From contig DKDF01000020.1 in NCBI GenBank assembly GCA_002451755.1, positions 1 to 22,233 of the forward strand: 22,233 nucleotides of DNA. Reading direction: 5' to 3'. Both the position numbers and the translations under genes were made by a program. Below are positions 13,241-21,237 of the stretch, one piece after another. Under the pieces are notes generated by a model, which was not told the DNA's origin, did no database searches, and saw nothing but the letters and a program-made list of their open reading frames with translations. This DNA is from Ruminococcaceae bacterium UBA6855 (GTDB lineage: Bacteria; Bacillota; Clostridia; Oscillospirales; Acutalibacteraceae). Positions within the stretch are counted from its first letter, which is position 1; every line of letters begins with the position of its first letter.

Positions 13241-15154
13241 ATGGTAAACATTGAACTCAAAGGCGGAGTCGTCAAGGAGTTTGACGACGGAATAACCGCC
13301 ATGGAAGTGGCGAAGAGCCTCGGCATGGGACTCTATAAGGCGGCGTGCGTCTGCCGCATCGACGGCGAGGTCAAGGATCTTCGCACCCCGATAAACAAAG
13401 ACTGCAAGCTCGAAATTCTTACTTTTGACGATGACGACGGAAAGCGCGCGCTCAGACATACCGCTTCGCACGTTCTCGCTCAGGCTGTCAAGCGCCTCTA
13501 TCCCGAGGCGAAGCTTGCGATAGGTCCCGCTATCGACAACGGCTTCTATTATGACTTCGATGTCGATGTGCCGTTTACCCCCGAGGTTCTCGAGAAGATT
13601 GAGGCGGAGATGAAGAAAATAGTCAAAGAGGCTCTGCCGCTCGAGAGATACGAGCTCGATCCCGACGAGGCTATCGCTATGATGGAGAAGAAGGGCGAGC
13701 CCTACAAGGTCGAGCTTATCAAAGAGCACGCAGGCAAGGGCGAGAAGATATCGTTCTTCCGCCAGGGCGAGTTCGATGAGCTCTGCGCAGGTCCTCACGT
13801 CCCCGACACCTCGCGCGTCAAGGCGTTCAAGCTGACCTCCTGCACCGGCGCATACTGGCGCGGCGACTCGGACAACAAGATGCTCCAGAGAATCTACGGA
13901 ACCGCTTTCACGAAGAAAGAGGATCTTGACAATTATCTTCATATGCTCGAAGAGGCGAAGAAGCGCGACCACAGAAAGCTCGGCAAGGAGCTCGGCCTGT
14001 TCACCATCATGGATGAGGGTCCCGGCTTCCCGTTCTTCCTGCCCAACGGCATGGTTCTCAGAAATACCCTTATCGACTACTGGCGCGAAGTGCACAAGCG
14101 CTACGGCTATGTTGAGATATCCACTCCGATGATGCTCAACCGTTCGCTCTGGGAGCGCAGCGGTCACTGGGATCACTACAAGGAGAATATGTACACCACG
14201 GTTATAGACGACACCGATTTCGCGATAAAGCCGATGAACTGCCCCGGCGGAATGCTCGTCTATAAGCTTCAGCCCCATTCATATCGCGACCTGCCCCTGA
14301 GAATGGGCGAGCTCGGACTGGTTCACCGCCACGAGCTGTCTGGTGCGCTCCACGGTCTGTTCCGCGTGCGCTGCTTCACTCAGGATGACGCGCATATCTT
14401 CATGACATGGGATCAGATGAAGGACGAGATAAAGGGCGTTGTTCGCCTGTTTGACGAGGTCTATTCCGTGTTCGGTCTGACCTATCAGATCGAAGTCTCG
14501 ACCATGCCCGAGGATCACATGGGCGACGAGAAAGACTGGGATTTCGCAACGGAGACTCTCAAAGCGGCAGTCACCGAGATGGGCAAGGACTTTGTCATCA
14601 ACGAGGGCGACGGCGCATTCTACGGACCGAAGCTCGACTTCCATCTGTCCGATTCCCTCGGCAGAACATGGCAGTGCGGCACAATCCAGCTCGATATGCA
14701 GCTGCCCGAGCGCTTCGAGCTTGAATATACAGGCGCAGACGGCGAGAAGCATCGCCCGGTCATGATTCACCGCGTTGTTCTCGGCTCTATCGAGCGCTTC
14801 ATCGGCGTTATCACCGAGCACTTTGCCGGCGCGTTCCCGCTGTGGCTCGCTCCCGAGCAGGTCAAGATTCTGCCGATATCCGACAAGTTCCACGGCTATG
14901 CCGAGGAAGTTCGCCAGCAGCTCGATATGGCGGGACTCAGAGTCAGCGTTGACACCCGCAGCGAGAAGATAGGCTATAAGATCCGTGAGGCTCAGCTCCA
15001 TAAGATCCCCTATATGCTCGTCATCGGCGAGAAAGAGGTCGAGAGCGGCACGGTCAGCGTCAGAAAGCGCGGCGAGGGCGATATCGGCGCGATGAGCATC
15101 GCCGATTTCATCGACAGCGCAAAGACCGATGTAGCTGAAAAGGCTATCTGGTAA
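13241..15154 (+). CDS. thrS: Threonyl-tRNA synthetase
   Basis: This 637-residue class II synthetase charges tRNA-Thr. Residues 1-62 are the TGS domain. The editing domain, which removes mischarged serine, has H73 and H77 in HTASH and C182/H186 in CAGPH, at the same positions as the E. coli enzyme. The catalytic domain carries class II motifs (GPGFPFFLPNGM, MNCPGGM, HRHE, and GSIERFIG near the end). The zinc ligands are C334, H385 and H510, again aligning with E. coli C334, H385 and H511. The C-terminal 100 residues are the anticodon-binding domain. ATG 13241 follows AAAGGAG (13226-13232) by 8 bases. It is expressed alone, under the T-box and a downstream terminator. No missing key residue was seen. 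Confidence 0.98.
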   Translation: MVNIELKGGVVKEFDDGITAMEVAKSLGMGLYKAACVCRIDGEVKDLRTPINKDCKLEILTFDDDDGKRALRHTASHVLAQAVKRLYPEAKLAIGPAIDNGFYYDFDVDVPFTPEVLEKIEAEMKKIVKEALPLERYELDPDEAIAMMEKKGEPYKVELIKEHAGKGEKISFFRQGEFDELCAGPHVPDTSRVKAFKLTSCTGAYWRGDSDNKMLQRIYGTAFTKKEDLDNYLHMLEEAKKRDHRKLGKELGLFTIMDEGPGFPFFLPNGMVLRNTLIDYWREVHKRYGYVEISTPMMLNRSLWERSGHWDHYKENMYTTVIDDTDFAIKPMNCPGGMLVYKLQPHSYRDLPLRMGELGLVHRHELSGALHGLFRVRCFTQDDAHIFMTWDQMKDEIKGVVRLFDEVYSVFGLTYQIEVSTMPEDHMGDEKDWDFATETLKAAVTEMGKDFVINEGDGAFYGPKLDFHLSDSLGRTWQCGTIQLDMQLPERFELEYTGADGEKHRPVMIHRVVLGSIERFIGVITEHFAGAFPLWLAPEQVKILPISDKFHGYAEEVRQQLDMAGLRVSVDTRSEKIGYKIREAQLHKIPYMLVIGEKEVESGTVSVRKRGEGDIGAMSIADFIDSAKTDVAEKAIW

Positions 15155-15190
15155 ATTTTTACAATAAAAAACCGAACGGAAATCGCCGTC

Positions 15191-15235
15191 CCGGTGCAGT
15201 ATACAATATCTTGTGTATTGCGCCGGAACTTTTTC
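15191..15235 (+). terminator. Intrinsic terminator of thrS
   Basis: CCGGTGCAGTATACAA (15191-15206) pairs with TTGTGTATTGCGCCGG (15211-15226) with a few wobble pairs and a 4-base loop, followed by AACTTTTT. Confidence 0.9.
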
Positions 15236-15286
15236 TATTCGCCAAAAATTTTTTAAAATCAGAGAGCAAAAAATCGCCCGAAACTA

Positions 15287-15315
15287 TTGCACAGGCGTTT
15301 TTTTTGTTTTATAAT
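15287..15315 (+). promoter_or_regulatory. Promoter of the mraZ (division and cell wall) cluster
   Basis: TTGCAC (15287-15292), 17 bases, TATAAT (15310-15315). The leader to the mraZ start at 15392 is about 70 bases. Confidence 0.8.
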
Positions 15316-15354
15316 GGTGGTGCAAATAGGTGGCAGAAACCACTCGGGTGGTGG
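15316..15354 (+). promoter_or_regulatory. Candidate MraZ-binding repeats
   Basis: GGTGG occurs directly after the -10 at 15316-15320, and again at 15329-15333 and 15347-15351. MraZ proteins bind clustered G-rich direct repeats in their own promoter, so autoregulation is plausible, but the 13- and 18-base spacings are not the regular 10-base spacing known in other species. ACCAC/GTGGT can also form a small hairpin here. Confidence 0.35.
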
Positions 15355-15391
15355 ATGAGAACACTCAAATTCACACAAAGGGGGCGAGCGC

Positions 15392-15829
15392 ATGGAAAAA
15401 ACTGAATTCAGCGGATTTTTTGTCCATACGCTCGACCAGAAAAACCGAGTGTTTATCCCGGCAGAATTCCGCAGCAAGCTCGGCACGGAATTCGTCGTCT
15501 GCACTCCGCCCGGCAGCACCGACTGCATCATCATCTATACTTTCGAGGAGTGGGACAGATACTTTGAGAATCTCCGCGTTCTCTGCAAGGGTTCAACCCG
15601 CGCCTATGCCGAGCGTATCGCGAGCAGCTCGAAGAGATGCGTCATCCCGGACAAGCAGGGCAGAATAACCCTCTGCGCAGACCATTGCGCAAAGGCGCAC
15701 CTCGAAAAAGAGGCGCTGATAGTCGGAGTCGGCAACCGCATTGAGATATGGAATCCCGAGGTTTGGGATCAGAAGTGCGCGGAGAACATGGCAGAGATCG
15801 AGAAGATCGCGGCGGATGTTCAGCTTTAA
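15392..15829 (+). CDS. mraZ: Transcriptional regulator MraZ
   Basis: This 145-residue protein is the conserved first gene of the division and cell wall cluster, a ring-forming DNA-binding protein with two SpoVT-AbrB halves. The first half shows HTLDQKNRVFIPAEFR (about 12-27) and the second DKQGRITL (about 89-96), the repeated D-x-[KQ]-x-R signature that contacts DNA. The end, NRIEIWNPEVWD, is also family typical. ATG 15392 follows AAAGGGGGCG. The usual role is autorepression and control of rsmH and later genes. It is separated from rsmH by 18 bases. Candidate binding repeats lie in its leader. Confidence 0.95.
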   Translation: MEKTEFSGFFVHTLDQKNRVFIPAEFRSKLGTEFVVCTPPGSTDCIIIYTFEEWDRYFENLRVLCKGSTRAYAERIASSSKRCVIPDKQGRITLCADHCAKAHLEKEALIVGVGNRIEIWNPEVWDQKCAENMAEIEKIAADVQL

Positions 15830-15847
15830 TGCGGAGGGCGGCATAAT

Positions 15848-16777
15848 ATGGAGTTCAAGCATATACCCGTACTTTTCCGCGAATCGATTGACGCGCTTGA
15901 TATAAAGCCGGACGGACTTTACGCAGACTGCACTGCGGGCGGCGGCGGTCATTCGAACGCGATACTTGACAGACTCTCGAAAAACGGCAGGCTCGTCGCC
16001 ATTGACCGCGACCCCGAAGCAATAGAGACGCTCACAAAGCGTTTCGAGGGCAGAGAGAATGTCAGCATAGTCAACGACAACTTCTTTAATATAAAGAGCA
16101 TACTTTCGCAGTTCACCGACGAGGGCGCAGACGGCATCCTCGCAGATCTCGGAGTAAGCTCCCATCAGCTCGACGATGCCGCGCGTGGATTTTCTTTCCA
16201 CGCGGACGCTCCGCTCGACATGAGAATGTCGATGCAGGGCATGAGCGCGGCTGACGCAGTCAACTCGCTTTCACAGCGCGAGCTGCAGGATATCATCTAC
16301 AGATACGGTGAGGACAAGTTCGCTCCGCGTATAGCGGCGGGAATAGTCCGAGCGAGGGCTGAAAAGCCGATAGAAACAACACTGGAACTAGCTGAGATAG
16401 TCAAAAGCTCTATTCCGGCAGCGGCGCGCCGCGAGGGAGGCCACCCCGCGAGGCGCACCTTCCAGGCGTTGAGGATCTATGTCAACGGCGAGCTCGACGG
16501 GCTCGACAGAGCGATTGGCGATATGTTCGATTCGCTCAAGGTCGGCGGCAGGCTCGCGATAATAACCTTCCATTCGCTCGAAGACAGAGCAGTCAAGCAG
16601 ACTTTTGCCTCCCTGTGCGAGGGGTGCATATGCCCGCCGGAGTTCCCGGTGTGCGTCTGCGGGAGAAAGAGCCGCGGCAGATTGCCGCAAAAGGCGGCGG
16701 CTCCGAGCAAGGCGGAGCTCGAAGAGAATCCGCGCAGCAGAAGCGCAAGGCTTCGCGTAATAGAGAAAATCAGATAA
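15848..16777 (+). CDS. rsmH: 16S rRNA (cytosine-1402 N4)-methyltransferase RsmH
   Basis: This 309-residue SAM-dependent methyltransferase (formerly MraW) modifies C1402 of 16S rRNA, near the P site. The start, HIPVLFRE, and the SAM-binding DCTAGGGGHS (27-36) are family hallmarks, followed by LADLGVSSHQLD and later IITFHSLEDRAVK, which is the conserved C-terminal motif. GGHPARRTFQALRI and CICPPEFPVCVCG are also typical, the latter a cysteine cluster. Length matches the family (about 310). ATG 15848 follows GGAGGG by about 10 bases. The C-terminal tail is basic, likely rRNA-contacting. It is the second gene of the cluster, 18 bases after mraZ. Confidence 0.97.
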   Translation: MEFKHIPVLFRESIDALDIKPDGLYADCTAGGGGHSNAILDRLSKNGRLVAIDRDPEAIETLTKRFEGRENVSIVNDNFFNIKSILSQFTDEGADGILADLGVSSHQLDDAARGFSFHADAPLDMRMSMQGMSAADAVNSLSQRELQDIIYRYGEDKFAPRIAAGIVRARAEKPIETTLELAEIVKSSIPAAARREGGHPARRTFQALRIYVNGELDGLDRAIGDMFDSLKVGGRLAIITFHSLEDRAVKQTFASLCEGCICPPEFPVCVCGRKSRGRLPQKAAAPSKAELEENPRSRSARLRVIEKIR

Positions 16778-16823
16778 ATTTTTAGTATAAACGGGAAAAA
16801 GTTACAGAGAAAGGATGGTAACT

Positions 16824-17309
16824 ATGGCAACAAATCTCAACGGCACGCAGGCGTACAGATTCGAACTCTTTGAGCCTCAGCAGGCTATGCCCGCGCCGAA
16901 GAAAAGAGAAGTTCCGGTCGGTCCGCAGCGAGTGATCAAGGCGCCGGAAAAGACGAAGGAAGAGAAGCAGGCAGAGGCAAAAGAGATAAACAGGCGCATC
17001 GCCGTTATTCTCAGCGTGGCTGTCGTTATGTTCATGCTTCTGGGCATAAACATGTATTCGCGCACAAGGCTTACCGTCCTTGCGAAAGAGACGGCGAGCA
17101 TACAGACGAGCATCGCCGAGGAACAGAGCAGAACGGTCGACCTGCAGAGCAGACTGACTCAGAAGATGAGCACGGACGCTATTCTCGATTATGCGACAAA
17201 CAGGCTCGGCATGGTCAAGGGCAACCGCTCGCAGATAAACTACATAACCGTCAACGGTTCTGATTCAGTCGTTTATAATGATGACAACTCAGCGAAAGCG
17301 GGAGAATAG
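16824..17309 (+). CDS. ftsL: FtsL-like cell division protein
   Basis: This 161-residue bitopic membrane protein has the FtsL/DivIC pattern: a cytoplasmic proline/lysine-rich part (1-58), one membrane helix (about 59-77), and an external coiled coil (about 80-130) ending in a conserved-type patch with YATNRLGMVKG. FtsL joins FtsB/DivIC and controls septal synthase activity. Identity rests mainly on layout and position between rsmH and the PBP gene, since FtsL sequences diverge strongly. ATG 16824 is preferred with AAAGGA 8 bases upstream; the in-frame ATG at 16815 overlaps that site. The cytoplasmic segment is longer than in many FtsL proteins. A hairpin terminator follows 46 bases after the stop. 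Confidence 0.85.
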   Translation: MATNLNGTQAYRFELFEPQQAMPAPKKREVPVGPQRVIKAPEKTKEEKQAEAKEINRRIAVILSVAVVMFMLLGINMYSRTRLTVLAKETASIQTSIAEEQSRTVDLQSRLTQKMSTDAILDYATNRLGMVKGNRSQINYITVNGSDSVVYNDDNSAKAGE

Positions 17310-17354
17310 TACGGGCATCGCACGGCATATAATTATGTGCCTGAGTTGCTTTGA

Positions 17355-17382
17355 AAAGGGCGGATCGCGGTCTGCCCTTTTT
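17355..17382 (+). terminator. Internal terminator or attenuator between ftsL and the PBP gene
   Basis: AAAGGGCGGA (17355-17364) pairs with TCTGCCCTTT (17371-17380) around a 6-base loop and runs into TTTTT. A second small hairpin, GGCATATAA/TTATGTGCC-like, lies just before (17324-17341). It probably lets only part of the transcript continue into the later genes, since no clear new promoter lies before 17428. Confidence 0.75.
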
Positions 17383-17427
17383 GGACATTTAAGAAGGTTT
17401 TTTACTGAACGGTGAAAGGGTGAAGAT

Positions 17428-19761
17428 ATGCAGAAGACATTGCCTAAAAAAGAAAAAGACAGGCGCGCCAAGGTGATGGTAGTTATCATCGCCATAGCTT
17501 TCCTTGCCTGCGTCGGCAACCTCTTCCGCATTCAGGTGGTTCAGGCTGATTATTACAAAGGCAAGGCCGAGGAGAATCAGCTCTACGATACCGAGATACC
17601 GGCTCAGCGCGGCACTATTTATGACTCCGAGGGAAATGTCCTCGCCCAGAGCGCGTCGGTGTGGCTCGTGTATATCGACCCCTACAGCGTGCCGAACGAT
17701 AGCGTCCGCGCCGATTTGTGCAGTGATCTGAGCAAAACACTCGGCATAAACGGAGACACGCTGATGAAAAAACTCAAGATGACGAAATACAGATATCTCG
17801 TCATCGCAAAGCAGGTTGAATATGACAACAAAGAAAAAATAGTCGAGATAAAAAAGAAAAAGTACGTATACAAGCAGGACGGCAAGGAGCAGTATGTCTA
17901 CGGCAGTTCGATGGTCGGCATAGACCCCGATGTCAAACGCTACTATCCCAACGGCAACCTCGCCAGCCATATCATTGGCTACACAAACTCCGAGGGCAAC
18001 GGTCAGGCGGGCATCGAGCTATATTATAACAGCATCCTTTCGGGTATCCCCGGCAGAAAGGTCACCGCGAAGGACGCCTACGGCAGGGCGATGCCGCTCC
18101 AGTATGAGACCCTTTACGACGCGACGAACGGGCAGAAGCTTCAACTGACTGTCAACAGCAATATCCAGCGCTATCTTGAAGAAGCGCTCAAGCAGGCGTA
18201 TATCGACAACAAGTGCGCCTATGCAAACGGTATAGTTATGGATGTCAACACCGGCGCTATACTCGGCATGGCGACCATGAGCGACTATGACCCGAACAAT
18301 CCGCGCCAGACGGACGATGCGGAGGTCGAAGAGGAATATAAACGCCTCCAGGAGCTGCGTGCCGCAAAATATGAAGAAGCGGGCAAGACCCCGACCGAGG
18401 AAGAAATCAAAAAGGGTCAGGAAGAGGACAAAAACAACGCGAAGCTCAATGTGTTCTATAACAATGTCCGAAACCAGAATGTCAGCAGCACCTACGAGCC
18501 CGGTTCCGTTTTCAAGACAATTACCGCCTCTGCGGCACTCGATCAGGGCGTCGCGGATCAGTCAACGAAGGTCGACTGCGTGGCAGGCGGAATAAAAATC
18601 CTCACCCAGACCTATCACTGCAACGCGCACACAGTTCACGGCACGCTCGACATGGTCGGAGGTCTGAAAAAATCCTGCAACTCTTATTTCATAACCATGG
18701 GTCAGCGCCTCGGCGTTGATAATTTCTACAAATATTTCGAGGCGTTCGGCTTCACCGAAAAGACCGGGATCGACCTCCCTGCGGAGACTCAGCCCAAGGC
18801 GGGCGTCACCTACCACGCCCACGAGGGCATGACGCTCATCGACCTCGCGAGCTCCTCGTTCGGTCAGTCGTTCCAGGTCACGCCTATTCAGATGGTGACA
18901 GCACTCTCCGCCATAGCCAACGGCGGAAAGCTGATGAAGCCCTATGTTGTCGCGAAAGTGCTCGACGACAACGGCAATGTCGTCAGCGAGACTCAGCCGA
19001 CCGTCAGGCGTCAGGTGATAAGTGAGGAGACCTCGGCAAAGGTCGCCGAGATGATGCGCCGCGTCGTCAACGAAGGCACGGCGAAAAACGGATATGTTAT
19101 CGGCTACCGCGTCGCGGGCAAGACCGGCACATCGCAGAAGCTCGGCAAGACCGGCGAGCACGTCGCGTCCTACGGCTGCTTCGCCCCTGCGGACGATCCG
19201 AAGGTTGCAATAATTATTATTATCGATGAGCCGCATGGCGGTCAGATCCAGGGCGGTCAGATAGCCGCTCCCGTCGCCGCGCAGGTCATGGAAAAAACGC
19301 TCAAATATCTCAATGTTGAACCGCAGTATACCGAGAGCGAGCTTGCAAAGCTCGACACGACGGTTTCCAACTATGTCGGCAAGAATGTTTCGACGGTCTC
19401 TTCGGAGCTTCGCTCGGCGGGCTTCAACTGCAAGGTTATCGGCAACGGCGACAAGGTTATCAGCCAGCTCCCCGGCGCCTATCAGAGCGTGCCCAAGGGC
19501 GGCATAGTCGTGCTCTATACCGAGGGCGGCCCCGTTGAAACAAAGACCAAAGTGCCCGATCTGACGGGACTTTCGATAACCCAGGTCAACCGCACTGCGG
19601 CTGCCGCGGGCATAAACGTCAAGATATCCGGCAACACTCTCGTCAACTCCGAGCTCACATCTTACGGACAGAGCATCGCAAAGGGCGAAAGCGTCGATTA
19701 CGGCACGACGGTCACAGTATACTTCAAATCGAATACCGGCGTTTCCGATTCTCCGGGCTGA
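17428..19761 (+). CDS. Class B penicillin-binding protein with two PASTA domains (PBP2B/SpoVD type)
   Basis: This 777-residue membrane-anchored transpeptidase crosslinks septal peptidoglycan. Residues about 13-33 form the N-terminal anchor, followed by the dimerisation domain with QRGTIYDSEGN. The transpeptidase has the active serine S360 in GSVFK (SxxK), SCN at 416-418 and KTGT at 565-568. Two PASTA domains follow (about 643-703 and 708-769). An acidic/lysine-rich insert of roughly 55 residues (about 290-345) precedes the active serine; related enzymes usually have a short loop there. Bacillus has separate pbpB and spoVD genes here, while this window has one, so vegetative or sporulation use is undecided. 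ATG 17428 follows AAAGGGTGA. No mutation of catalytic motifs. Confidence 0.93.
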   Translation: MQKTLPKKEKDRRAKVMVVIIAIAFLACVGNLFRIQVVQADYYKGKAEENQLYDTEIPAQRGTIYDSEGNVLAQSASVWLVYIDPYSVPNDSVRADLCSDLSKTLGINGDTLMKKLKMTKYRYLVIAKQVEYDNKEKIVEIKKKKYVYKQDGKEQYVYGSSMVGIDPDVKRYYPNGNLASHIIGYTNSEGNGQAGIELYYNSILSGIPGRKVTAKDAYGRAMPLQYETLYDATNGQKLQLTVNSNIQRYLEEALKQAYIDNKCAYANGIVMDVNTGAILGMATMSDYDPNNPRQTDDAEVEEEYKRLQELRAAKYEEAGKTPTEEEIKKGQEEDKNNAKLNVFYNNVRNQNVSSTYEPGSVFKTITASAALDQGVADQSTKVDCVAGGIKILTQTYHCNAHTVHGTLDMVGGLKKSCNSYFITMGQRLGVDNFYKYFEAFGFTEKTGIDLPAETQPKAGVTYHAHEGMTLIDLASSSFGQSFQVTPIQMVTALSAIANGGKLMKPYVVAKVLDDNGNVVSETQPTVRRQVISEETSAKVAEMMRRVVNEGTAKNGYVIGYRVAGKTGTSQKLGKTGEHVASYGCFAPADDPKVAIIIIIDEPHGGQIQGGQIAAPVAAQVMEKTLKYLNVEPQYTESELAKLDTTVSNYVGKNVSTVSSELRSAGFNCKVIGNGDKVISQLPGAYQSVPKGGIVVLYTEGGPVETKTKVPDLTGLSITQVNRTAAAAGINVKISGNTLVNSELTSYGQSIAKGESVDYGTTVTVYFKSNTGVSDSPG

Positions 19762-19776
19762 TAAAGGAGATTTTCA

Positions 19777-21237
19777 ATGAGACTTTCCGAATTGTTCCGG
19801 GAAGTTGAATTTGACGGAAGTATAAAAAACGATGCGGATATAAATCTCGTCACCGATGACAGCAGACTCGTCCGACCCGGCTCGCTGTTCGTGTGCATAC
19901 GCCACAGGAGCTTCGACGGTCACACAGCGGCTTTGGATGCGCTCGCCTCGGGCGCGGAGGCTGTTGTGACTCAGGATAGGCTGGGACTCGAAAACGAGCT
20001 TCATGTCGCGGATTCCCGCAGCGCATATGCGCGCCTTTGCGCGGCACTCTGTAATCACCCGGAGCGCAGGCTCAGAATGATAGGCGTCACCGGCACAAAC
20101 GGCAAAACGACGGTGACTACGCTTATAAGAAATATCCTTTCCGATTCGGGGACGAAAACACTGCTCACCGGAACGGTCTGCAACCGCCTCGGAGATAAAA
20201 ATCTGCCGAGCGGGCTGACTACGCCGAAGCCGCCGGAACTTTATTCGCTGCTCGCGCGCGCCGTTTCGCAGGGGTGCGAAGCCTGCGTCATGGAAGCTTC
20301 GTCTCAGGCGCTCGCGCAGGGGAGGCTCGAGGGCATAGACTTCGACGCGGCGGTGTTCACAAATATCACGCGCGATCATTTAGATTATCACGGCACATTT
20401 GAAAATTACCTCTCGGCGAAGAAAAAGCTCTTTGAACATTCTACGCTGTCAATAGTCAATCTCGACGACCCGCGTGCAGATGAGATAATCGCCGCGGCAA
20501 AGGGAAAAGTAATTACATTTTCAACCGTGCTCGACTGCGCCGACTATACGGCGAAAAACATCTCGCTTCTTTCGGGCTGTGTCCGCTTCGAGCTTGTCTC
20601 GAAAGGGCACATAGAACATATAGAATTCGCGTCCCCCGGACTTTTCAGCGTCTCGAACGCCATGGCGGCGGCTGTCTGCGCGATAAATCTCGGCATCGAG
20701 CCGAAAGATGCCGCGCAGTCGCTCGCAAAGTCAAAAAGCGTCTGCGGACGGCTCGAACATGTGGAGTGCTCAGCGCCGTACAGCGTCATTATTGACTACG
20801 CCCACACGCCCGACGGGCTTGAACAGGTGCTGCGGGCTCTGCGCCCGTCCTGCCGCGGGAAGCTCATAGTTCTTTTCGGCTGCGGCGGGGACAGGGACAG
20901 AACCAAACGCCCGCTGATGTGCGCCGCCGCGTGCAAATATGCGGATAAGATTATCGTCACGAGCGACAACCCGCGCTCGGAAGACCCGATAAAAATAATC
21001 GGCGATATATTAAAGGGCACGGACAAAAAACGCCGCGATCTTTTCGTTGAACCGGACAGACGCAAGGCGATAGCGCTCGCGCTTAAAACAGCCGAACCCG
21101 GCGACACAGTCCTGCTCGCGGGCAAGGGACACGAAAAATATCAGCTTATCGGCGGCGAAAAATTGCCGCTTGACGAGCGGGAGACCGTAAGAGAAATTCT
21201 CGGACTTCCGCACGATACAGGGAGGAAAAAACAATGA
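19777..21237 (+). CDS. murE: UDP-N-acetylmuramoyl-tripeptide synthase MurE, meso-diaminopimelate type
   Basis: This 486-residue cytoplasmic ATP-dependent Mur ligase adds the third stem-peptide residue to UDP-MurNAc-L-Ala-D-Glu. The ATP loop GVTGTNGKTT (103-112) is intact, followed by TTPKPPELY with the sugar/peptide-contact region, EASSQAL and FTNITRDHLDYHG. The C-terminal domain has DYAHTPDGL and the amino-acid-selecting motif DNPRSE (397-402). DNPR is the known signature for meso-diaminopimelate; lysine-adding enzymes lack the arginine. ATG 19777 follows AAAGGAG. It overlaps mraY by 4 bases (ATGA), so the two are translationally coupled. No murF gene lies between murE and mraY, as in Bacillus. 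Confidence 0.97.
   Translation: MRLSELFREVEFDGSIKNDADINLVTDDSRLVRPGSLFVCIRHRSFDGHTAALDALASGAEAVVTQDRLGLENELHVADSRSAYARLCAALCNHPERRLRMIGVTGTNGKTTVTTLIRNILSDSGTKTLLTGTVCNRLGDKNLPSGLTTPKPPELYSLLARAVSQGCEACVMEASSQALAQGRLEGIDFDAAVFTNITRDHLDYHGTFENYLSAKKKLFEHSTLSIVNLDDPRADEIIAAAKGKVITFSTVLDCADYTAKNISLLSGCVRFELVSKGHIEHIEFASPGLFSVSNAMAAAVCAINLGIEPKDAAQSLAKSKSVCGRLEHVECSAPYSVIIDYAHTPDGLEQVLRALRPSCRGKLIVLFGCGGDRDRTKRPLMCAAACKYADKIIVTSDNPRSEDPIKIIGDILKGTDKKRRDLFVEPDRRKAIALALKTAEPGDTVLLAGKGHEKYQLIGGEKLPLDERETVREILGLPHDTGRKKQ

Noticed and set aside
13175..14278. Minus-strand 367-codon frame opposite thrS
   Set aside because: Shadow of the synthetase gene; its start side lies in the T-box terminator and no homology is apparent.
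15272..15308. CGCC/GGCG hairpin followed by eight T before mraZ as a terminator
   Set aside because: Only four pairs with a 15-base loop, and it overlaps the -35 to -10 spacer of the mraZ promoter; thrS already has a stronger terminator at 15191-15235.
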